Assembly: GCA_003511885.1 (NCBI GenBank)
Contig: DOIX01000253.1
Coordinates: 1 to 37,943, forward strand
Length of the DNA: 37,943 nucleotides
DNA from: Cyanobacteria bacterium UBA11153
Lineage (GTDB): Bacteria; Cyanobacteriota; Cyanobacteriia; Cyanobacteriales; Coleofasciculaceae
Reading direction: 5' to 3'
In this document: positions 17,004-25,623 of the stretch, piece by piece
Position numbering within the stretch: position 1 is the first letter of the stretch
Layout: every line of letters begins with the position of its first letter
Notes under the pieces: generated by a model
The model's input: the letters and a program-made list of their open reading frames with translations, nothing else
The model's database searches: none
Told to the model about the DNA's origin: nothing
Translations under genes and position numbers: made by a program

Positions 17004-18350
17004 TCAGTTTTCTGGTTGTGAATAATAATCCTGACTTAGCTTTGATAATTTTAATTTTAAATCAGACCGTTTTAGCCAAAGTAACAAGAAGCAAGGCCAA
17101 AAAGCCATCCCAATCCAAGCATAAATTCCCGGCAAGTCTCCACCTCGTAGCAGTGGGATTAAAGATGCACAAAGAATAGCACGAATCAGTACGCCAGCAA
17201 AGAGTTGCAGTCTGGCAGTATAGCGAACAATTGCAGCGAGAATGGCTCCATAAACTGACGAAAAAACGGCAATTCCCATCAAGCCAGCTTCGGCATAAAA
17301 CGATCCAAATAAAGTTGGTGAAATTCCCAATGTAAATCCAGTATCAGCAGTAATCAAACCCAGTTGATTCATGTAGCCTCCCACAGGTTTTTCAGGCCAT
17401 AAACTTCTGGGAATGGGACGAAGTAGAATCTCTAAATGTTCCATCCCAAGACGAAAGTCTAAACGTTGAGGGTAAACTTCCTGTATCAAGACAAAACCAT
17501 CAAGCATATTGGCATCTTCTGCACTAAAAGCCCGTTCCCATGCTGCTTGATTTAAAATATCAGGATTTACGTGAGGATTGCGCAATGCCCCAGCTACAGC
17601 AAAAACTCCAATACTAATTATTGCCACAGTAGTAAGAATAAATAAACGAGTGTTAGGTTTGTAAGAAGAAGCCAGAATAATGCCACTAGCACTCAGCCAT
17701 CCTAAAAACTGAAATCTACCACTACTACTAAATGTGAGATTAACCAAACTGACAAGAATAGCAACAGCAATAACTTTATTAATTGATGAAGAAAATCCAC
17801 CAAATTTCCAAAGACAAACAACCAGAGTAGCCACCCCAACTAAAACAAAGGGAAATAAACGGAGATAACCACTAATTTGAAAGGCAAGAGAACGTCCAGC
17901 ACTAACTTGATCTATGACGTTCGATCGCGTAAGTAAAACTAAAGGAATGCAAAATAAACCTAATAAAAGAACTTTGGGACGCAGCCATCTAAATAAAAGG
18001 CGATCTCCTGAGTTATCATAGTAAGTCGAATTTATTTCTAAAGTAGTAAGAGGTAAAACAGAACCTTGTCGCAACATATATGTTGCTAGCAAGCAAATTT
18101 CTCCGAGTACGATATAACTGAGAGCCATCAAAGCCACTTCATCAGTAATTGAAGTAAAGCCAAAACTACCAAGATTTACCCAATCATTTACGTCACTAGT
18201 AACTGCCCAATATCGGTATGAAGCAACGTAAAATAAAAAGGTACTAATTAACAGAGGAAGTTCATCATTTCTGCGCAACAACCAAATGATACTGAGGAAA
18301 ATTAGTGCGATTTGAGTGACAATGAGTTCTGGATATTCAAATAAGGGCAT
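17004..18350 (-). CDS. Wzy-like polysaccharide polymerase
   Basis: A 448-residue protein that is almost entirely hydrophobic segments (about 10-12), with one larger polar loop at about 260-330. In that loop are RRPIPRSLWPEKP-like residues and then NQLGLITADTGFTLGISPTLFGSFYAEAG, the pattern seen in O-antigen polymerases and EPS repeat-unit polymerases. It would join undecaprenyl-linked repeat units at the periplasmic face, with chain length set by the Wzc-type protein. The sequence family is very variable, so the assignment rests on topology, the loop motifs and the setting among glycosyltransferases. Its start overlaps the stop of the preceding glycosyltransferase gene by 14 bases, a sign of translational coupling. 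Confidence 0.82.
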   Translation of the reverse strand: MPLFEYPELIVTQIALIFLSIIWLLRRNDELPLLISTFLFYVASYRYWAVTSDVNDWVNLGSFGFTSITDEVALMALSYIVLGEICLLATYMLRQGSVLPLTTLEINSTYYDNSGDRLLFRWLRPKVLLLGLFCIPLVLLTRSNVIDQVSAGRSLAFQISGYLRLFPFVLVGVATLVVCLWKFGGFSSSINKVIAVAILVSLVNLTFSSSGRFQFLGWLSASGIILASSYKPNTRLFILTTVAIISIGVFAVAGALRNPHVNPDILNQAAWERAFSAEDANMLDGFVLIQEVYPQRLDFRLGMEHLEILLRPIPRSLWPEKPVGGYMNQLGLITADTGFTLGISPTLFGSFYAEAGLMGIAVFSSVYGAILAAIVRYTARLQLFAGVLIRAILCASLIPLLRGGDLPGIYAWIGMAFWPCFLLLWLKRSDLKLKLSKLSQDYYSQPEN

Positions 18351-19572
18351 GGGATAAAGATTGTAAATGGTGATATAAGTGTGATAACTTAAACTGAGAT
18401 GTTTGACTAGTAGCGCTGGAAAAGTTTTGGAGAGATTGAGGGTTATTCAGGCAGAATTCTAGAGCAAGCGCGATCGCAAAACCTGTGACTTCCGGTAAAA
18501 TTAACCCATTCACTCCATCTTTCACCACTTCACCACAAAATCGGGATGCAATTATGGGCAATTTCCAGGCTTGGGCTTCTAGCTGCGTTAAACCGAAACC
18601 ATCGGAAAGGGTAGGAAAAATAAAGACATCTGCTTCCTGATAATACTTGCCTGTGGCACTGCGGGGCACTGAATCAATCCAGTGTATGCGATTGTCCCCC
18701 TGATGATCTTGGGGTTTAGGAATAGACTGAGAACCCACTAACCAGAATTCTATCGGTTGGTTGTATAAAAGTTTAGCAGCATCTAAGAGAGCAGCAATCC
18801 CTTTCGCAAGGTTTATTTTCCCCAAAAATAACACCCGCAGGGGACGTTCCCTAGAAAAAACAGAGGGATAGCTTCGTACAAAATCCCGTGAGGTTTCAGG
18901 AGGTGTATATACTAAAGGAATAAGGGCTATTTTGCTAGCAGAAATACCTGCTTTTTGTAAGGCTTGGCTAGACCAAAGAGAATTGACAATAATTCGATCA
19001 GCTAATGAGCATTCTTCCTGCCAGTTAGTCCAGTAGTCAGAAGGTGCAGCTTGCCAATTGGATTGGTAATTGGGGTATTTCGAGTGTTCATCTAGAACTA
19101 TTTTATCGTGAAGAAAGCCGGGATCGATTTGTCCCAATATTATATGCCAATTCCTATTTTTAGCGTAGCGAAATATTTCTAACGCAGCGTAACTATAGGC
19201 AAATATAATAGGAGTATGATTAAGTTTAGGGGTAATTCTTTCCAGTAACCAAATTGCTTGTGTCTGAAACCATTCGTTACGGGCTATAATCCGTTCCCAT
19301 CCCCACTTTTTTTTCAGGTGTTGATCAAGTTCAAAGCGAAGTAAAGAACTAGTAAAGTTTTGAACAGATGCTTCAGCTAAATCTGGGTGGTAGCGATCGC
19401 GCAAATGGGATAAGAAGGGTTTAGGTAAACGATTTAATAACGATTGAGGTAATACCCAGGCATCGGTAATTAGGCGATCGAGTTGTCCTTCCTGATGTAA
19501 TGTTCTTGGGATAGCGTAATGTTCGCGTGCGCCGAGTTGACAACAAATCCATTGAGGAAAATTATGTTTCAT
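18337..19572 (-). CDS. GT4 glycosyltransferase
   Basis: A GT-B enzyme of 411 residues when started at the ATG at 19572. A longer frame to 19713 exists, but its 47 extra residues are not family-like and would overlap the acyltransferase gene by 103 bases; from 19572 the protein begins MKHNFPQWICCQLGAREHYAIPR, a usual N-terminus. The donor half has LRVLFLGKINLAKGIAALL near 235 and DGFGLTQLE near 330, in which Asp replaces the first Glu of EX7E. Its end overlaps the Wzy-like gene by 14 bases. No strong ribosome-binding site precedes the chosen start. It likely adds one sugar of the repeat unit. Confidence 0.88.
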   Translation of the reverse strand: MKHNFPQWICCQLGAREHYAIPRTLHQEGQLDRLITDAWVLPQSLLNRLPKPFLSHLRDRYHPDLAEASVQNFTSSLLRFELDQHLKKKWGWERIIARNEWFQTQAIWLLERITPKLNHTPIIFAYSYAALEIFRYAKNRNWHIILGQIDPGFLHDKIVLDEHSKYPNYQSNWQAAPSDYWTNWQEECSLADRIIVNSLWSSQALQKAGISASKIALIPLVYTPPETSRDFVRSYPSVFSRERPLRVLFLGKINLAKGIAALLDAAKLLYNQPIEFWLVGSQSIPKPQDHQGDNRIHWIDSVPRSATGKYYQEADVFIFPTLSDGFGLTQLEAQAWKLPIIASRFCGEVVKDGVNGLILPEVTGFAIALALEFCLNNPQSLQNFSSATSQTSQFKLSHLYHHLQSLSHALI

Positions 19573-19610
19573 AAATCTTGATAAAACTGAATAATTTGAT
19601 TCTTCTTTGC

Positions 19611-20759
19611 TTATTTTAAGCTTAACCGAGTGGACAAAAAATGACGTTCGCACAGACAAAAGCAAATATGACTTATCGATAGAGTTAATACGGCTCCTCC
19701 AACTGCTAACCACCCATGTACAGGTCTTGTCCCCAAAACTTCAATTGACCAAGCGCTAATCAATGAAACAATAGGGAAATGGCAAATGTAGATAGTATAA
19801 GATTCTTTGCCTAAAGACTCGCAAAATTTATGACATTTATGGTAAATTGCCCTCTGAGGAATGCTAGCGGCAATCAGAAATATACTACAACCAAGTATAG
19901 TATAAGAGCAAATTAATAGGAAAATTGGTATTTGTAATTGCAGGATAGTGAAAGCAATAACCATAAAAAAGATGTTAATAAATAAACTCCATTTTGGGAG
20001 TCTCATCTTGGTTAAAATTTCTGCCATAGCCGCACCACTTAACCATATTGGGTAATGAATCAGTACTTGACGTAAAAAATTCCACTCTATGAAAAAGCTT
20101 GATATTATTGCCAATAATATTCCAGCTAGATAAGCAGGGAATACTCCCACCCGACGCAGCCGCACCCACAAAGGATAAAGCAGATAGTAGATAACTTCAT
20201 AAGCAAGAGACCAAAGAGGTCCATTCGTACCAAAATCCTTACCTAAGCTACTCGGTAACATTAATAGCGCTGGAATTACAGACACTAAAGAAAATTCCTT
20301 CCTGACAAAGTTATCATCGAGCAGAGGATCGCCAGTCAATCCACTATAAAGTGTAGGATAATAAAAACGACCAACTAGATCGAGACTAACTGTTAATATC
20401 AAAGCCAAAATATAGGGAGGTATTAATCTGTAACAACGACGCTGTAAGAATTGAATAAAATTGAATTGAATATTTTCTCGTTTAGCTAACCGATCCGATA
20501 CCCTTAAATGGATGAAAAATCCACTCAGCACAAAGAATACCATTACCGCTTCATGTCCGTAGCGTAGGCCAGCAGAACCTATTGCTATAATATCAGACCA
20601 CCAAGGACGATCTTGTTGATTCCATACAGAATTACCAGCCCATAAAAGCCAACGGCAATGTCCAAAAAGAACATAAACAGCGAGGATACCGCGTAATGCG
20701 TCCAAACTTCTGAGATTTGGAGATAGCTTATCCTTTCCTAACCCCAATTTACCAGTCAT
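19611..20759 (-). CDS. Acyltransferase family 3 (OafA-like) membrane O-acyltransferase
   Basis: A 382-residue integral membrane protein with about ten hydrophobic segments. It starts with the acyltransferase-3 signature LRSLDALRGILAVYVLFGHCRW at about residues 16-37, where the conserved His lies in the first membrane helix region. FFVLSGFFIHLR near 75-86 and GPLWSLAYEVIYYLLYP near 185 are also typical. Such enzymes pass acetyl (or other acyl) groups across the membrane to surface sugars. Lying among exopolysaccharide genes, it probably O-acetylates the polymer at the periplasmic side. A 38-base gap separates it from the next glycosyltransferase. Confidence 0.93.
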   Translation of the reverse strand: MTGKLGLGKDKLSPNLRSLDALRGILAVYVLFGHCRWLLWAGNSVWNQQDRPWWSDIIAIGSAGLRYGHEAVMVFFVLSGFFIHLRVSDRLAKRENIQFNFIQFLQRRCYRLIPPYILALILTVSLDLVGRFYYPTLYSGLTGDPLLDDNFVRKEFSLVSVIPALLMLPSSLGKDFGTNGPLWSLAYEVIYYLLYPLWVRLRRVGVFPAYLAGILLAIISSFFIEWNFLRQVLIHYPIWLSGAAMAEILTKMRLPKWSLFINIFFMVIAFTILQLQIPIFLLICSYTILGCSIFLIAASIPQRAIYHKCHKFCESLGKESYTIYICHFPIVSLISAWSIEVLGTRPVHGWLAVGGAVLTLSISHICFCLCERHFLSTRLSLK

Positions 20760-20874
20760 ATCTAGTGGTATATCCCAATTTTATTAATCCTTCCCCAGCC
20801 ACTTATTTAAATACATGTTTATGCTCATCGTTTATCTGTTTCAATAATAGAAGATGTAAACATTAATTAGTTCT

Positions 20875-21414
20875 TTAAAGTAGCCATGGATTGTGGTTCA
20901 AGGTGTACTTCAATTCAGTTGAACGCTTCTTAATAAATCTTGCTGGATTTCCAGCAACAATGGTATAAGACTGTACATCCTTTGTCACCACTGAACCTGC
21001 GCCCACTACTGCACCCTCCCCAATCGTAACTCCTGGCAGAATTATGGCTCGATAAGCAATCCAAACGCGATCGCCAATTATCACATCTCCCCCTCGATCT
21101 GCAAATTCTGGTGACTGGGGATCGTGTCCCAAAGTTAGAATAGCTGCTTCTGGACCTATAGAGACATCGAAGCCTGTTCGGATCTGATATTGACGACCAT
21201 CGAATAAGCAGCCAAAGTTAATAATATTGCGATCGCCTAAATGGACTTTTCTCCCATTCAGGAATCTGCATCCCATTTGGATTGAGGTTCCCATTCCCAC
21301 TGCTGCTAAATATGTTTTGAGATAAATCATGCGAATCTTGCGGGATGGCAGGTTTCCTACCCAATGATTATAGGTATAGCTGAGAATGCTGCCAGCAAAG
21401 ACTTTTTGCTTCAT
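20875..21414 (-). CDS. Left-handed beta-helix (hexapeptide) O-acetyltransferase
   Basis: A 179-residue protein of the WcaF/CatB/NodL-like group. Hexapeptide repeats run from about residue 42 to 160 (for example VIIGDRVWIAYRAIILPGVTIGEGAVVGAGSVVTKDV). The likely catalytic His is in TLGHDPQSPEF at about 94-104. The ending VAGNPARFIKKR is typical of the C-terminal cap. Such trimeric enzymes use acetyl-CoA to acetylate sugar hydroxyls in the cytosol, complementing the membrane acyltransferase next door. It lies 115 bases before that gene and 51 bases after the FkbM methyltransferase gene. Confidence 0.93.
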   Translation of the reverse strand: MKQKVFAGSILSYTYNHWVGNLPSRKIRMIYLKTYLAAVGMGTSIQMGCRFLNGRKVHLGDRNIINFGCLFDGRQYQIRTGFDVSIGPEAAILTLGHDPQSPEFADRGGDVIIGDRVWIAYRAIILPGVTIGEGAVVGAGSVVTKDVQSYTIVAGNPARFIKKRSTELKYTLNHNPWLL

Positions 21415-21465
21415 AATTGCATAAAATGTTATTAGCTATTTACCAATATTTTTACAGTAATTAAC

Positions 21466-22266
21466 TTAGTTTCGATAAGCTGAAATCACGGTACAGTTTA
21501 CTGCAAAATCTACATCTCCTTCTATTTCATAACCATGTTCGCGCAATAGGGTAAGTAGAGATTCACCTTTAGTATTAAAATAGTGAATTTCCATACTAAT
21601 CCAACGAGGATATTGACCTTTTTGAAATAAAGCGGGAAGCACTTCATATTCTGCCCCTTCAATATCAAGTTTTAGCCAGCAATCAGATTTTATTTCTGGC
21701 AAAGTACAAGGAATAGGTGTACCTGGAGGATTTTCATCAATAAACCCTATGTGAGATTCACTAACATGATAATAAAGAATAGTTTCTTTTGACCAAAGAC
21801 CAAGCTTTCGTATTTCTGCTTCGATATTATTTAGATCTAAATTTTTTTGAAGTTGTTGTACATTATCTTTATCTGGTTCATAACAAATTAATTTAGCTTG
21901 AGGAAAATAACTGTTAGAATGAATAGCAAACATACCAATATTAGCACCACCGTCTATAATTATTTTAGGTTCAAAATCAGGAACTTTATAAGAACCTTTA
22001 AGCAATTCACCACCAATAATATAGTCAGCTTCATTACCTCGACGCATAGAAAAATATTTCACTTTTCCTTCAATTTTTAATTTAATTTCCAGAGTATTGT
22101 GAATAGATAAATTATCAATTTGCTTCAGCCACCATTTTCTTAGATTTATTCGGTGCTTTCCCATCACTATTAAACCAGTGACAAGAAAAGAAAGCCATTT
22201 ATCTCGCCAAGAAGCACCTTTTCTCGCATCATTAGCTATTGTTAATAAAGTATTAATTGTTGACAT
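21466..22266 (-). CDS. FkbM-family methyltransferase
   Basis: A 266-residue SAM-dependent methyltransferase. Motif I IIDGGANIGMFAIHS lies at about residues 104-118, the acidic ribose-binding residue in ICYEPDKDNVQQL at about 127-139, and LKLDIEGAEYEVLPALF further on, the block that defines FkbM methyltransferases. These enzymes O-methylate hydroxyls of small molecules or glycans. In this operon the substrate is probably a sugar of the exopolysaccharide. The region before motif I is longer than in the second FkbM gene (25624-26367), and the two share little outside the motifs, so they probably modify different positions. It is coupled closely (5 bases) to the preceding glycosyltransferase gene. 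Confidence 0.9.
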   Translation of the reverse strand: MSTINTLLTIANDARKGASWRDKWLSFLVTGLIVMGKHRINLRKWWLKQIDNLSIHNTLEIKLKIEGKVKYFSMRRGNEADYIIGGELLKGSYKVPDFEPKIIIDGGANIGMFAIHSNSYFPQAKLICYEPDKDNVQQLQKNLDLNNIEAEIRKLGLWSKETILYYHVSESHIGFIDENPPGTPIPCTLPEIKSDCWLKLDIEGAEYEVLPALFQKGQYPRWISMEIHYFNTKGESLLTLLREHGYEIEGDVDFAVNCTVISAYRN

Positions 22267-22271
22267 ATATT

Positions 22272-23426
22272 TTAACTAAGGTTTCTGCTTAAAGCTTTAA
22301 TCACTAACTGAACATTGTTTTGCCAAGAATTTTCTGCCAAATATTTTTCCCATTGAGGATGAGGAGGATTATCTAAGCATTGTCTAATTCCGGTAACTAT
22401 TGCATCTAGATCGTCAGGATTAATCCAAATGCCAAGTTGATATTTTTGAACCACAGAATGAAAGTTTCCTTCACCCCCTGATGCCAGACAAAGTTTACGG
22501 TAACTGACAGCAGTATTTAACACCCCACTAGCAGACTGAAAAGTTCGATCGTAAGTCAGAATTACCAGATCAGCTATTTTAAATAAGTTAGCAACTTCCG
22601 CATCTGGAATAAATTCAATTTTCCATCTACATCGATCCGCGACACCTACTGTTTTGGCTAAATTATAATAAAAACCAGCTTTATTGTGCCCTGATGATTG
22701 TTCTTTTCCTGCAATAATTAAGTATAAATCAAAAAAATTCACCATTGCTCGAATAACTAGATCAAGGTTTTTATTATCCCGAATATGCCCAAAAGCTAAC
22801 ATTACTTTAGCATTTTTAGGTAGATCGAGACTGGAACGCATTTTTTCCCGTGACTGAGTAGCATTCGCAAAATGATAAGCTCCATGAGGTATGACAGTGG
22901 TATTAAGTTCTGGAATTGGTTTAATTGTATCTAGCTGAATAGATTCATGGACAAAGGCTTCCCTCAGAAAAGAATAACCACAGGCAACTGACCAATTATG
23001 CCACCATTGAGGACCCACAATAAAATTACGCACGGGATCGTGAACTACCGATCCGAAAATAACACCTTTTTTTGCTAGTTTTTTCAATTTACCAGACCAA
23101 ATAGGAGCCAAATATTCAAGATATGAAGCAAATAAGACATATTGAAATTTTCTTTTTTCGATAAAATTAGCTAATTTAGTAATATTTGATAGTGTAACTG
23201 TAATAAAATGAATTGATTTAAAAATTTTATTAGAGATATTTTTCTTAGGTGCTATTTCTTGAAGGATTGGGACAATTTTATATTTTTCTCCTCTACCAGT
23301 CGGATAGTTAGGAGTGCAAAGGAAAGTCACCTCTACACCTACATCGACTAAGGCATTCGCCTGTTCATGAGCATAATCTGCAATACCTCCATAGCTAGCT
23401 GGTGAGTAGTAGAGAAGTTTCATCAT
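22272..23426 (-). CDS. GT4-like glycosyltransferase
   Basis: A 384-residue GT-B protein. The start LLYYSPASYGGIADYAHEQANAL is a typical acceptor-domain N-terminus. The donor half has VMLAFGHIRDNKNLDLVIRAM near residue 205 and a long segment with ILTYDRTFQSASGVLNTAVSYRK near 285-310. The usual EX7E is not evident; SASGVLNTA takes its place, a pattern seen in some exopolysaccharide enzymes of this group, so activity is likely but less certain. It is packed between a GT2 gene (4-base gap) and the FkbM gene (5-base gap). Two adjacent ATG codons are possible starts. Substrate unknown. Confidence 0.85.
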   Translation of the reverse strand: MMKLLYYSPASYGGIADYAHEQANALVDVGVEVTFLCTPNYPTGRGEKYKIVPILQEIAPKKNISNKIFKSIHFITVTLSNITKLANFIEKRKFQYVLFASYLEYLAPIWSGKLKKLAKKGVIFGSVVHDPVRNFIVGPQWWHNWSVACGYSFLREAFVHESIQLDTIKPIPELNTTVIPHGAYHFANATQSREKMRSSLDLPKNAKVMLAFGHIRDNKNLDLVIRAMVNFFDLYLIIAGKEQSSGHNKAGFYYNLAKTVGVADRCRWKIEFIPDAEVANLFKIADLVILTYDRTFQSASGVLNTAVSYRKLCLASGGEGNFHSVVQKYQLGIWINPDDLDAIVTGIRQCLDNPPHPQWEKYLAENSWQNNVQLVIKALSRNLS

Positions 23427-23430
23427 TTAT

Positions 23431-24456
23431 TCAGATATCCGTGTTTAATTTTAAAAGATTCAGCTTTTCTCGGCATTGGTAGCAGTACTTAAATCCTCGG
23501 AAAAATCCTTCCCAATATCCAACTATACTCCAAAACTTGATCGCATATTCAAAAACGGCAATCCTTAACCATCCATCTGAATATCCGTAGGTATTAAACC
23601 GCCTAATGGCTCGAATTAATCGCATCACTCGTAACCCTGCACTAATTATAAACCCACTAATAAAAATTCCTCCAACCCAAGTCGGTGAACCCAAGAGTAG
23701 CCAAACAAAACCGCTAAACAGAAGCAGAATTTCTAATAACAATCTCCCTCCAACTAATATCCCATAATTTAACCATATACCAGCTTCTCCACCGCCGAAA
23801 AAGTTACGGCGTGCTTCTTTACAAAAAGACTGCAAAGTTACATGACGCTGCCAATAACAGCGCGGGATAGGGGCACAACTAACACTATCTGTTGTCTGAT
23901 GTAACAGCAAAGCAAAAACCATGTCATCCCCAGCTAAGGTTAAATCTTCAGGATACCCACCAATTTTTTCCCACAAGGACTTGCGATAAGCAATTGAACG
24001 TGAGGAGGCATGAGATTTTGGTGTAGCTATTAATTTAGGTTCATTCAATAAAGCATATTCTACCTTAGCCCAATCACTCTTCAAATCTTCCCAGCGTACC
24101 TGCCAACTCCCCATCACAGCTTCCAATTGTTTATTTTCTAATAATGGTTGGGCGAGTTCTTCTAGCCACTGAGATTCCCAAGTGCAGCCAATATCTGTAG
24201 ATACTATAATATCGTATTGAGAATTTGCGATCGCAAAATTACGACCGCGAGCCACATTACAGCCAATCTCTTGCAAAACTCGTAATGAGTAAGATTTATT
24301 TGGGTGATATTTTTGCAGTAATTCCCAAGTACCATCTGTTGAACCGCCATCGACAATAACAATTTCATCAGGTAAACAAGTTTGTCCTTCCATTTGAGTG
24401 AAAAATGAGGCACATCCTTGTCTATCGTTTAATACAGTTGTAACGAGGGAAACCAT
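23431..24456 (-). CDS. GT2 glycosyltransferase, membrane-anchored
   Basis: A GT-A-fold family 2 enzyme of 341 residues. Starting at the ATG at 24456, which forms a TAATG overlap with the stop of the preceding gene, it begins MVSLVTTVLNDRQG, the first beta strand of the fold; ATG 24474 and TTG 24486 upstream are alternatives. VIVDGGSTDGTWELL lies near 38-52, the DXD-like STDIGCTW near 86-93, and the acid-base region GDDMVFALLLHQT near 170. Two or three hydrophobic segments follow from about 235, so it is probably anchored at the membrane like EpsI/ExoO-type enzymes. It should add one sugar of the lipid-linked repeat unit. Confidence 0.9.
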   Translation of the reverse strand: MVSLVTTVLNDRQGCASFFTQMEGQTCLPDEIVIVDGGSTDGTWELLQKYHPNKSYSLRVLQEIGCNVARGRNFAIANSQYDIIVSTDIGCTWESQWLEELAQPLLENKQLEAVMGSWQVRWEDLKSDWAKVEYALLNEPKLIATPKSHASSRSIAYRKSLWEKIGGYPEDLTLAGDDMVFALLLHQTTDSVSCAPIPRCYWQRHVTLQSFCKEARRNFFGGGEAGIWLNYGILVGGRLLLEILLLFSGFVWLLLGSPTWVGGIFISGFIISAGLRVMRLIRAIRRFNTYGYSDGWLRIAVFEYAIKFWSIVGYWEGFFRGFKYCYQCREKLNLLKLNTDI

Positions 24457-25595
24457 TAGTTTAACTGGTGACATACTTTTACCCAAAGCTTCATATTCTC
24501 AGCTACATTCCTAAAATAATCTCTCAAAGCATCATCCCAGAGAAATCCTTCCTGTTTGCCTGACCATTCCTCAATTTTATCGGCTAATTCAATAACCGCA
24601 TCACTATAATTTTTTGCCGGAGGTAATGGAGTCTCTAGTAGAGGCAACATATCATCGATGATCGCCATACCTGCTAACTCATTCCAGAGATCTTTGTAGA
24701 GGTTGTGAGGAGATCTTCGATGCTCGACAACCGGAGAGCCAACTTTAATCCGATGCCCCACGGCTTGAACACATTTTTGGACAAAGAAACCACTAAATAT
24801 GTCACCAAACCGATCCAGCTTCATACCACCAACAGGATGTCCCATTTTAACGTAATAGTATGCTGGGATTGCCTCTCGAATAATACCAGTATTTTGGGTA
24901 TTGATCGGCATCAAAGTATTGGGAGAAAGGAGGTAGTCAACGGTAAACTTTTCCTTAGTGACACAACGAGTTACCAATCGAGTAGCAGCATCAACATCTG
25001 GATCTCCACACCAAATACCCGCATTAATTGCGACAATTCCTGTCGAAAGTTCGGTATCAATTTGAGAACAAGCTGGTTGACGACGCTGATAGGGAAAACC
25101 TCTGGCATAAACAGTTTCTCCACCTCCTAAAGAAGGACATTCAACCTCCATCATAGAACAGGGGTTGAACCAACCATTATGTCCAATAGCTGTGAGGAGA
25201 AAAACTTCTTTCCCAACTGTAGAATGTCCTGGGATAAAAGGCCAGTTTTTTTGGGGATAGTTGTCATCATCAATCGTAATAATTATATCGCAGCGATCGC
25301 GATAAGCCATCAAAAACCCTACATTGCGTCTATTATCAGTATTCCAGGGAATTTCCGCCGCCAGTTTTGGGAAAGGTTTGAGAAACTCATTTTGCTTGTT
25401 TGGATCTAAATAATACCAAGGTAAACCCTCCTGTGTATATTTCTCTAGTTGCTCTCGACAAGTATCTGGAGTTGAAAGATCCCCTACCACGTATAAATGC
25501 ACGTTTTCGAGATCGCCACAAGCTAAGAAATGATCGTAATACTCATTGATAAAATCACCATTGTATATAGTAGTAACGACAACACCAAATTTCAT
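24456..25595 (-). CDS. GT75 family protein, UDP-arabinopyranose mutase / reversibly glycosylated polypeptide-like
   Basis: A 379-residue protein starting MKFGVVVTTIYNGDF (ATG at 25595; a longer frame to 25661 overlaps the upstream gene). It resembles plant RGP/UAM proteins, which interconvert UDP-arabinopyranose and UDP-arabinofuranose. Matching blocks are TIDDDNYP (107-114) for the metal-binding DDD, YARGFPYQRR (163-172) for VRGYPFSLR, PINTQNTGI near 230, PVGGMKLDRFGDIFSGFFVQKC (254-275) for the PIGRYDDMWAGW region, and VEHRRSPHNLYKDLWNE after it. Arg165 and Arg172 keep the 7-residue spacing of the two arginines essential in rice UAM1. The protein looks cytosolic. It may supply a furanose sugar nucleotide or act as a transferase. 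The family call is by eye; the reaction is inferred. Confidence 0.75.
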   Translation of the reverse strand: MKFGVVVTTIYNGDFINEYYDHFLACGDLENVHLYVVGDLSTPDTCREQLEKYTQEGLPWYYLDPNKQNEFLKPFPKLAAEIPWNTDNRRNVGFLMAYRDRCDIIITIDDDNYPQKNWPFIPGHSTVGKEVFLLTAIGHNGWFNPCSMMEVECPSLGGGETVYARGFPYQRRQPACSQIDTELSTGIVAINAGIWCGDPDVDAATRLVTRCVTKEKFTVDYLLSPNTLMPINTQNTGIIREAIPAYYYVKMGHPVGGMKLDRFGDIFSGFFVQKCVQAVGHRIKVGSPVVEHRRSPHNLYKDLWNELAGMAIIDDMLPLLETPLPPAKNYSDAVIELADKIEEWSGKQEGFLWDDALRDYFRNVAENMKLWVKVCHQLN

Positions 25596-25623
25596 AAAAT
25601 TTTTCCAATTTATACACTGTGTA

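Noticed and set aside
19573..19713. N-terminal extension of the GT4 gene
   Set aside because: It would overlap the acyltransferase gene by 103 bases and adds residues not seen in the family; the internal ATG gives a normal N-terminus.
24705..25130. 141-codon plus-strand frame
   Set aside because: It is antisense to the well-supported GT75-like gene and has no recognisable features.
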